Assembly: GCA_039654915.1 (NCBI GenBank)
Contig: CM077599.1
Location: 8,124,501 to 8,188,500 of the forward strand
Source of the DNA: Aquilaria yunnanensis
Taxonomy: Eukaryota > Streptophyta > Magnoliopsida > Malvales > Thymelaeaceae
Direction: 5' to 3'
Length of the DNA: 64,000 bases
In this document: one piece after another, positions 54,761 through 64,000 of the stretch
Layout: each line of letters opens with the position of its first letter
Numbering within the stretch: position 1 is the first letter of the stretch
Notes under the pieces: model-generated
What the model was told of the DNA's origin: nothing
What the model saw: the letters and a program-made list of their open reading frames with translations, nothing else
The model's database searches: none
Program-made: the position numbers and the translations under genes

Positions 54761-56095
54761 TGTTGTGAGATAGAAATTTATAAAAAAATATTTTTAACCT
54801 TAGCTTTAATCTTATCTGTAGGTATACGATGTCAATTGTAGCAGTTGTGAGTCAGGTGTCAATCCTATAGGTAATTGTATAACAAAGAATTCTATCAAAT
54901 ACCAAAATATGATGACCTCACTTTAACTAGAGCAAACAAACCATGAAAACAATGAATAAAAAGTTAAACTACCAAAATTGTGGATTACCCAACCACCAAA
55001 CAAAACAAATATCAAAACTATCTTAAACACAAATTTACAAGGTTTCTAAATAGTTGTGACCAGATGGTTGCTATATAGACATAGCTTTGACAAAAGTATC
55101 TACTTGACCCAAATCATAATTACTCAAAGTTGCAGGTTGAAAAACTCTAAAATATCAATCCTCATCTTTTAAGACTGAGGCAATTAGCTCTTTAAAACCT
55201 CGTTAGACATTCTCATGCTAACTAGTTGTCTTAGGAACTCTAATGCTCAAGTTCTCCTCTAGGCCCTGTAGGAATGATAATTTTCTCAAATTTACCCATT
55301 ATTCATACTCTGTTAGCCCTTTTCTGATGTAAGAAATCCCTCTCGAGTCTTTGTTATGTCTTGTAAATTAGTCAACATAAGTGGCCAACAAATGAAGAAC
55401 ACATTCAAACATAAGCTAAAAAGCTAACAAATCATGAAAATAATCAATGGGATATGTATTTACAAGCATCAAGTCATCCCAAATAATTCACAACATCCAT
55501 AGAAACAACAAATATACAAATATTTACAAAAAATCTTATAATAAAGAAAAAAGGGGAGTTAGGATTAGAAGAACCAAATCCAGTTGAAAATCTGTGTTGT
55601 AAAAGAGCTTTTACTCAAATCCAAATAAAAATCTCCATGAAATTTGTTTATTGGCTTCCTAATCCATGAAAACCCTAAAAAAAAAAAAAAGACTAGCCAA
55701 AAAATGAGTTTAGAGGGTTTAAGGTTGAAGAAGATCCTTTTTTGCAACTACTACTTGAGTATTTTTATAAAACAAAGCAGGTCTCAGTGCCAGGACTCGA
55801 TAGCATTAACACCATTTAGTATTTTGACCATAACTTTGTATACAAGTGTTCGATTGAGACAATTCAAGAGCCCATGTGAACTAAGAGGTAGGACTACAAC
55901 TTTTACTCATTCACCTAAGCCTAAATTTGCCAATAAAAGGTCCACAAATGGCTTATAAGTTACCATTCTTTTACTCAAATTATCTTTGCTTGCAAAAACA
56001 TAATAATAACACTAGAATGACACTAAATGCTATCAATTATTACCATAGAACACATCAAATGTGAGTAAAATAATAGACATATGATGCACTTAACA
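54761..56095 (-). repeat. 3' LTR of the minus-strand LTR element
   Basis: 1335 bp, direct repeat of 58574-59883 with many substitutions and indels. Confidence 0.8.
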
Positions 56096-58549
56096 CATCC
56101 TAAACTTATTTCTTTGTTCATCCTGAGCAAAGGAATGAATAATAAATAACTGATTATGTAAAGAATGGACAAATGAATGAATCAACCTAATCTAACCTAT
56201 CATACAAGTTCATCTAAACATATAAATCATACTAACACAAATATGTAAAATAAACAATGAAGAATAATGACCTAACATACACTAACTATACGTCTAATTA
56301 TAAAATTTACTTGCATTAGTCATAACGGATGTCAAGCTCCAAGAATTAAAAAAAAATAAAATGATCATAGTGATTTTTTTATATTTTTTGTCCAGACTCT
56401 TGACTCAATCGATTTCTTGCTAATTTTATAGTTTTCCACATGAAAGTGTGTTCGTGACCAAATCTACTTAGACTAGTGCTACTTAAAATTAATAAATGTT
56501 AATAAATGAACCACTTTACATTAAGATTAGCATTAAACACTCCAACTCTAAAATTTATTTTTCATATAACTTGGTAAATGTAAGGACTTAACAACTGGAG
56601 TCAAAATGGCCTTTTTCACATTTCAACACTTTTTTTACTTGAATTATATTTTCTTTCTTATTTTTTCCCTTTTTATTTTTTTTTATTTTTCCTTTTTCTT
56701 GCATAGCTTCTATAATTATTACTTTTATTTGAGTTGTTATTTGTCATTTTACACGAAAGTCGACTATTGACTTAGGAGAAGACTCTCGATTATTAAGTAA
56801 ATACATACTCAAAATGCTTTGCATACTTATATCTCAAGTCACCGTTTTATGCGAAGATCAACTTTTACCTTAGTAGAAGACCTCATGTTACTAAGTGAGT
56901 TAAAATATTGGAGTAAAGAAAAAACTAGATATTAATCTTTTAAACATATTATTTAATTAATTAAGACCTTAAGTGACTTCAAAAGGTAAGTGCTAGCGCT
57001 TACTTCAAGTAACAATCTAAAAAATATTAAAGAAGACAAAGTTCTATTGTCCAATGATTAATAAACACTTCATTCAAATCAACTACTAAGCTAAACATAT
57101 TGGTAATGTGTAGAATATATAGTGGGAGAAATATGAACTTAACAAGATCTCAAATTAGGTAAATCATCCAAGATGAAAAATATCCAAGAATCAGAATAAT
57201 CAAAGTGTAGTAATACATATCATCTTCTTTAATTGGCTTGAACTCAATAATAACTAAATGCATCCTAAAAGGAATAAAAAATGAATGAGTTGTCTACCTA
57301 CATACAACAATATATAAACAATCAAAAGAAAGAGAATAATGAATATGAAAAATTATAAGGAAAAAAAAATTAATGAAACTACCCAAAAATTAACCCACCA
57401 TTAAAATGTAACTAAACACGACTACCTAAAACTTAAGTCAACAATATAAAACAAAACAAAAGCAAACAGCCTAACAAAATCTTAAGTAAGATTCCTTTCC
57501 CAAACTTAAAATAAACATCACCTTTAATGTTTACAAATAAAAAAAATAAAGAAATCTTACTTGGGAAGCGAGGTAGTCTCACCTCCGACTACTCATCTAA
57601 CATTGTAATAGTGGTGGTGGAGATGGGAAGTAGCTACATGGACTCCAGTGAAGAATAATGATGGTGGATGAAATACTTATTTGATGACTTCTATGTAGAT
57701 TTCAACCTACAAAGAAAACTAAGGAAAAAAATACACAAGATATAGGCAAATTCCTCAATACTCAATCCAAAGTAATCCATTAAGAACCCATGCAACATTA
57801 AGGCAATAACATATCTCCAACCATCCATATTCAATGAACAAACTATAAGGACACCAACAAAGATAAATGATGATATTCTTCATATCAAAATGCTAGTCCA
57901 ACCTAAGGCAATCATACAACATCCTTTACTTTCCTAAATTCCACAACATCAAACCATGCATATCCATACAAATTAAGAAATCAAAACCAAAATAACTCTT
58001 CTAGCATTCAAGATACATCAATTAAACAAGAAATTCATCCAAACACTGCATAAAAATAAAAAATCACAATTCAAGCTAAGACATCTCAAAACATGAATTT
58101 GAAGAAATCTTTATGAAGCATGAGTTAAAACACTTTCAAAGATGATTTTTAAATAGAAGGGCAGAAAATCACAATTTAAGCTAAGACGTCTCAAAGTATG
58201 AATTTAAAAAAATCTCTATGAAGTATGAGTTGAAACATTTGCAGAGATTATTTTTAAAGAGAAAAAGAAAAAATTTAATGCATGTAGTATAAGGAATGAA
58301 GTTTTGGTCAGTTGAAAAGAAAGCAAGTTATGTGTGTAACTTGGAATTTAGAATAATTTTGTTCAAAATTTGCCTAAAAGATAGAGCACTGCTTCCACCA
58401 TTTATGTTACAAATTAAGAAAAGTAGTCAAGAAATCTAGCTAAAAATACTAAAAAAAAAGAAAAAAGAAACAATATATACAAGCAATAAGCATAACTTTA
58501 ATCTAAATCAAGATAATCACGATGATATCGATGGAATTCTTTAACAATT

Positions 58550-58566
58550 TCCCTGCAACGGTGCCA
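58550..58566 (-). promoter_or_regulatory. Primer binding site of the minus-strand LTR element
   Basis: Minus-strand TGGCACCGTTGCAGGGA, seven bases inside the LTR boundary. Confidence 0.65.
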
Positions 58567-58573
58567 AAAACTT

Positions 58574-59883
58574 TGTCACAAGCTAAAAGTTTATAAAAAA
58601 CCTTCTCAACTTTAACTTCAATCTCACTTGTAAGTGTTCAATGTAAATTGTAGTTGTGGTGAGTTAGGTGTCAATCCTATAAGGAATTGTATGAGAAAAT
58701 TTTTATCAATTACTAAAGTACAGTGATCTCACTTTAGCTAGAGCAAACAAACCATGAAAACAAGAAATAAAATGCTAAACTACCAAAATTGTGAATCACC
58801 TAACCACCAAATCAAATAAACATCACAACAATTTTAAACACATATTTACAGGGTTTCTAGGAGTTTTAACAAAATGGCTGCTACAAAAATATTGACATAA
58901 TTGCCTACCTAACCCAAATCATACTTCTCGAAAGTTGTAGGTTAAAAAACTCTAAAGTATTAGCTCTCTTCTCTCCAAGCCAAGTCAATTAACTCCTTAG
59001 AACCCCGTTAGACGTTATTATACTAACTAGTTGTTCTAGGAACCCTTAATCTCAAGCTCTCCTCAAAGGTCTCATGAGGACAATAATTCTCTTGAATCTA
59101 CCCATTACCTATGCTCTATTAGCCCTCTTCCAATGTAAGAGATCTCTCTTGAGTTTTCCCTAAATCTAGCAAGTTATTCAACACAAATGGCCAACAAATG
59201 AAAAACATATTCAAACACAAAGCTAAAAAGCTAACAAATCATATAAATAATCAATGGGTTATATATTTACAAGTATCAAATCATCCTAAATGGTTTACAA
59301 CATTCGTGGAAAAAATAAATCTAAACATATTTACAAGAATCTCAAACTAAAGAAACAAAAAGAGTTGGGGTTAGGAGAACCAAATCCAAGTAGAAATCCA
59401 CATTGTATAAGAGCTTTCATTTTAATCCAAGCAAAAATATCTATGAAATTAGATTTTTAGCTCCCTAAACCATGAAAATCATAAGAAAACTAGTCAAAAA
59501 GTTAGTCTGAAAGGTTTGGGGTCGAAGGAGATTTTTCTTCACAACCGTTGGTCGAAGATTTTTATAAACAGAGTAGGTCTCGGCGACAGCATTGACACCC
59601 TTTAGTATTTTAATCATAACTTTGTACACAAGTGTTCGATTAAAAATGATTAAAGAACCCACGTGAAGCTAAGATGAAGGACCACAACTTTTATTCTTTC
59701 ACCTAAGCCTGAATTTGCCAAGAAGATGTCTAAAAATGGTTTATAAGTTACCCTACTTTTGCTCTAATAGCCTACGCCTGCAAAAACATAAGAATAACAT
59801 TAGATGAACCCTAAATTCCTGTAATTATTACCATGAAGTACATTAAATGAGGATAAAATGATAGACATATCATGCACTTAACA
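58574..59883 (-). repeat. 5' LTR of the minus-strand LTR element
   Basis: 1310 bp, adjacent to the primer binding site at 58550-58566. Confidence 0.8.
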
Positions 59884-61680
59884 CTTTTCGGGAGAGATCT
59901 TAGGTTTGCCATTCATGTCGGCTTTAAGGGCCAAGATTTTCCTCCTAACCACTTCATTTTCTTGGTGCACACTTCATTGCATTAGTAATAAGATTGAAGA
60001 CTTACCTAGGAAGTGCAAGAAACAAATTGCGAAAAAGTATAGTAGAGTAGGCAAACAATAGTTTGTTCTTGCGAGAAATTAGAGCTTATTTTTCCATTAA
60101 CTTCATAGTTTTCATGTTCTACATTCTCGTATTTATGTGTTTATAACTTTTGTGCTACTTGTTTAGTTACTATGAGGCTATTTTTTTTTATCATTATAGA
60201 TAAATAAAGAATAACTAAAAAATTGTATGTGCTTACAAAAATGATGGATATTTTTTGTCATTAAAAAATAATTCACTAGAAAATTTCATCTCTTATAAAC
60301 TTAAATTTTAATTTTAATATTAGTGAGAAATTCATCTAGAAAAAGTTTAAGGGTGTTTGTTTGGTTGGATTGGTTCAGAACCAATTTAAATATAACAATT
60401 TGATTTATTTTCAATTTTTATAAATTTGATTTAAACCATCTAAATTACATATTAAAACTGATTTGAACCCTTTGAATTATAATTATTTTTTATTTTTTTT
60501 GAAATTGTCTAAATCATAATTCAATTTATCCCTTTTTTATAATTCGATTATTTTTTATTGGAACTAAACACAAGGTACTTGGAAAAAATATAACTTGAGA
60601 AAACAAGATAAAAATTGATGATATTCCATAGTTAAGAGTTGATTCATGACATGTGGCCCAAAATTAAACAAAAATAACCTTATATATGCAGGGTTGATGG
60701 GAATAATTAAAAGATATGTATTACTTTTATTTAGTTTGTTCGACTTTAAGCTTAGAAACCAATAACCAATTTGATAACCAAATAAGAAATTCGGATTTGA
60801 ACCAATCTGAACCAAATAACTAAATAACTTAACCATTTTGTCCAATTCAAATAATCAATATAACCAGATTGTACTTTTATTTTTTTTATACCTTAGAAAT
60901 TATGGTTTTAATATATATAGCGGCATATTTATATAAGAAAACTCTTAATTAATCTACATATATATGACCTGCACTTAATTAATCTACATATATATAACAT
61001 GGGAATGCCTAAAACTCTATGCAAAATAAAATGGTGCAAACAATATGGGAGAAAAGGAATAGTATATTTGATATTATTTGCAAAATACACTAAAATTTTT
61101 AGTGTATTTAGTATAATTCTAAATATAATAATAAAGTATCCTAGAAAAATTGTATATTAATGTATCTTACATTATAAATAATCTATTATTTTAAATTTTA
61201 AATTTTTTTTATTTTTTCTAGAATCAATGTTATGTGTAATTCAATACTTCCATTTATCTAATTATTTTGCTTAAATAATCTTATTTCAAAACGTAACTCA
61301 ATTATCTTGCTTTTACAAGGAAAATTGATTTTGAGGCCTCTTACAGTATAAAACATCAATGCCCGTACAATTTGTAGAAATAATTATTAAATAGAAGAAT
61401 AAATAATAAAAAATATTTTTAAGAATGTAGAGCGAACATTTGTAAAGAAAATGAGTTTTAATTTATTTTTTTGCTCATAATTACATAAAAAAGAAATTTT
61501 ATTGATAAGCCTAAGTTTTGGTGGCAAAAAGGAGAAATCTTTTACAAAAAGCCAAGTGACTATAAAAAATGGTAATAGATACAGTAATATGCGAAGAGAA
61601 GATTGAGATGAAAAGAAGTTGGAAAAGAAGTGGAAAAGAAGAAATAAAGGTAACCCAATCCCTAGGTGGATGATTGAGAA
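59884..61680. other. AT-rich intergenic
   Basis: No gene seen. About 60350-60850 contains TTGG/AACC-rich inverted motifs (GGATTGGTTCAGAACCAATT near 60366; GAACCAATCTGAACC near 60797) that may be a decayed hAT-type MITE. A tandem CTTAATTAATCTACATATAT pair lies at about 60945-61000. Confidence 0.4.
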
Positions 61681-62336
61681 ATGCGCATTAAACTTGGGGC
61701 ATCGCTTTCGCACGCTCTCTCTCTACTCAAAGTCAACGGGTTAACTCTTAGCTTAGCCCACTACGCTCACTTTCAACTTTTTTGTTTGGTTCTGCCGTGC
61801 TTGCTTTCCATCAATATCCGCAATTTCTCCGCGTGTTTGCTTCCCCCTCTGCCTCTGCTATCCTGCGCCAGGAATCCAATATCTTGCCTCTGCTATCCTG
61901 CACATGCGGCACAATTTTTCATCACATTTCTAAACAGGCATGGCATGGCATGGCACCGCACCCTTTGACTTGCAACTTAAAATGGTAAATCCCCTCATCG
62001 GTTAGTTATACTGACAAATAAAAGTAAAAAAAAAAATCGCAAAAAATACCTGAGAGCGGGCGTGAGGGTGCGCAGGATAAGAGTCAGAAGTACTTGGACC
62101 GCACACAAGATAGATCTGCCTCTACAAAACAACGTCTCCCTTTTTTCAACATTTTTTTCGGTGAGGTCAGCGTCACCCATATTCCAATTCCACATTTTTT
62201 TGTTTCTTTAAATTTCTTCTTCTCTTTTCGATTCCTACAAATCCGATCTCCCCCTGCAGATTAATCGATAACCGAGGCATTTACATTTACTCTCCCTGCA
62301 AGAAAGAGAAAAACTTGCTCGCAGTCTGCTCTGTTC
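61681..62336 (+). promoter_or_regulatory. Upstream region and 5' UTR of the Nudix gene
   Basis: Less AT-rich than the DNA to its left and CT-rich towards the ATG, as plant core promoters and 5' UTRs often are. I see no unambiguous TATA box. Confidence 0.4.
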
Positions 62337-63899
62337 ATGGAGGGACTGCCCTCTGGTTATCGCCCCAATGTCGGCATCTGTCTCATCAACTCCGACGACA
62401 TGGTAAATCTATTGGGTTCTTTGATTTTATCTATTTGGACAAGTAAATCTGCTGTTTTTTTTTCCTTCTTTATAAAGGTGTGTGTGTGTGTGCGCGCGCG
62501 CGGTAGAGAGTAGGTAGTCTGATAATGGTGGTAGTTTTTCTTTTCGGTTTTTTTGCCTGTTTCAAGGAAAAAAAAAAGGATTCGGAGAATTCTGTTTTTG
62601 CTGAAGCTAAAAATTCGATTGTGAATCAGATCTTGCGTGGTTGTTTATGTAATGCAAGCTGAAGCAAAATCGTATATGGTTCTCGAGTTACAGTGCAAAA
62701 AAATGTTGGAGATGTATCTTGTGTGCTTGTTTTTGGGACGTCAGGCTTTTTAATTGTTTATCAAATTGGCTGTGAAGCTAATGATTTCGCTTAATCAGGT
62801 TTTTGTGGCTTCAAAATTGAATGTTCCAGGAGTGTGGCAGATGCCTCAGGTATTCCTCCATAGGTGCTCTGCCTCTGTTGTTTCACGTTAATGCCTCGAA
62901 TATTTTGTGCCCTCTGTTTCCAATAAATTTTGAGTATGATTTGAGATTTGATCCCTGAATTATTTGTGTTGTGTTGGTGCTTGGTTAAGCCCATCTTTGT
63001 TAACCAGTTGTTTCCTTTTGGACTGACCAATATAGGGGGGCATTGAGGATGGTGAGGAGCCAAAATCTGCTGCCGTCAGGGAATTGAGAGAAGAAACTGG
63101 AGTTGTCTCGGTCGAAATTATCTCCGAGGTTTGTGTTAATATGGCGATAACATGCTGATGCTATTTCCTGGCATGAACCCATGCCGTTCCGACTAACTTT
63201 TGAATCAGTTGCTTTTGAGTTTTTCACCGGTATCCAGCATATTAAGGAGCTCTTAAGGTTTAGTGGACAAAGAAAATATTGAACTTGTATGGTTTCCAAA
63301 ATATGTGAAGTTTGAACCTGAAAGTTTAAGTTCATTCCTTAAGCAACCATTAGGATTTTGTGAAACAGCCAAAGGCAAACAATTAAGACAATGAAGTGCA
63401 TACAGGGTTTCGTTACCATTGTTTGCTACTTTGTATTATGCTCCTCTTGGTTTTATTCTTGCTTTAGGACTGATTTGTTGAGGAGAAATGCCAGATAAAC
63501 TTCCAATTTGTACCAAATAAATGTGTACCGCAACTTTATAGCTGCATGATTGATCAGTGAACTCTGAGTGGTCCTACATATGTTTGTTATCTTAGGATGT
63601 ACATTTGTTTTGACTAGTATAAATAAGGCAAGTGCACCGGGCGATGTTCTCTTTTAGGGGTGTTCCTCTCGCCCATTCTGTTGTTTCCCCATATTAGTGC
63701 TTAGTTATCCTTGAATCGCAACTCAGTATTCTACATGAAAAGTCTCTCTTGCCTTCAGTATGGACTATGAATCTACATGTCTCAAACATGTGCAGGTTCC
63801 AAATTGGTTGACGTATGATTTCCCTCCTGCAGTAAAGGCAAAAGTGAATCGTCTCTGGAGAGGCGAATGGCATGGGCAAGCACAGAAATGGTTTTTTAA
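62337..63899 (+). CDS. NUDX25: Nudix hydrolase, NUDX25-type (diadenosine tetraphosphate hydrolase), 5' part
   Basis: Exons 62337-62402 (MEGLPSGYRPNVGICLINSD...), 62799-62849 (VFVASKLNVPGVWQMPQ), 63036-63128 and 63796 to about 63899 (VPNWLTYDFPPAVKAKVNRL, WHGQAQKWF). All visible junctions are GT-AG and phase-consistent; the last donor (AA|GTTTCT at 63899) is less certain. The Nudix box G-x5-E-x7-REL-x-EE-x-GV occupies residues 40-62 (GGIEDGE, RELREETGV), all essential residues present. Closely similar, from memory, to Arabidopsis NUDT25, a cytosolic asymmetric Ap4A hydrolase of the same family as bacterial RppH. There is no transit peptide, unlike the plastid relatives NUDT26 and NUDT27. The C-terminal part lies beyond the window. 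Confidence 0.9.
62478..62502. repeat. (TG)n(CG)n microsatellite
   Basis: Compound GTGTGTG...GCGCGCG tract in intron 1 of the Nudix gene; alternating purine-pyrimidine, able to adopt Z-DNA. Confidence 0.9.
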
Positions 63900-64000
63900 G
63901 TTTCTTCCCTCTTGCTTCTTATTTTTGACTCCCTTCTGTTGTCCAAGCACAAACTTCAAGGCGCCTTCACTTCTTATGGGCCCTTTTATTCATAGGGCAA

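Larger units (their letters stand above)
54761..59883 (-). mobile_element. Non-coding LTR retrotransposon (LARD-like), minus strand
   Basis: Two diverged direct repeats, 54761-56095 and 58574-59883, share TGT...-TTTATAAAA starts, GTGTCAATCCTATA, GAGCAAACAAACCATGAAAAC and the end ATGCACTTAACA. Just left of the right-hand copy, 58550-58566 read on the minus strand is TGGCACCGTTGCAGGGA, a diverged form of a primer binding site common in Ty3/gypsy elements. The 5' LTR is therefore the right-hand one and the element is on the minus strand. The 2.5-kb internal part has no gag or pol. No matching target-site duplication was found, as expected for an old copy. Confidence 0.75.

Overview
The window is eudicot nuclear DNA: two ordinary intron-containing plant genes at the ends, separated by about 50 kb built almost entirely of nested transposable elements. 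The species cannot be named from the sequence. All coordinates, splice sites and similarities below come from reading the sequence and from memory of the families; no search was run.

Left end (151-11621, minus strand): an 18-exon part of a tandem P-loop kinase/CYTH gene, like Arabidopsis At2g01460. Its 3' end lies outside the window. Right end (62337-63899, plus strand): the first four exons of a NUDX25-type Nudix hydrolase, running off the right edge.

The middle (13242-41509) is a four-layer nest dated by target-site duplications (TSDs). An old Mutator-like element with inverted ends (13242 and 41509) was hit by a retrotransposon now reduced to a solo LTR (14038-15453, TSD GAAGA) and by a non-autonomous hAT element (15522-41260, 8-bp TSD). 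The hAT was then split by a 24.6-kb Ty3/gypsy Tat/Ogre-type retrotransposon (16378-41001, TSD TATGT). That element has about 4-kb LTRs that differ at only about 20 substitutions by eye, so it is young.

The giant element is the most interesting part. It encodes an ORF1 before gag, gag-protease with a G-patch tail, and a complete pol. Its 7-kb 3' region carries cargo: three tandem 549-nt ORFs for a basic, four-cysteine-cluster protein that resembles small cysteine-rich silencing-suppressor proteins of plant RNA viruses; an intronless LONELY GUY (LOG) cytokinin-activating enzyme gene, now frameshifted; and about 39 tandem hairpin-forming minisatellite units. Three of the four cargo ORFs follow a TATAAAT box. 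The LTRs contain a repeated hairpin motif whose closing stem covaries.

From 41571 to 59883 lie a MULE-type foldback MITE (41571-42030), a small Pack-MULE-like element (43464-44798), a 5.8-kb decayed MULE (46117-51955) with a transposase and a convergent GRF zinc-finger gene, a LINE remnant (about 53100-54530), and a non-coding LTR retrotransposon on the minus strand (54761-59883). The remaining intervals are AT-rich with no gene that I can support.
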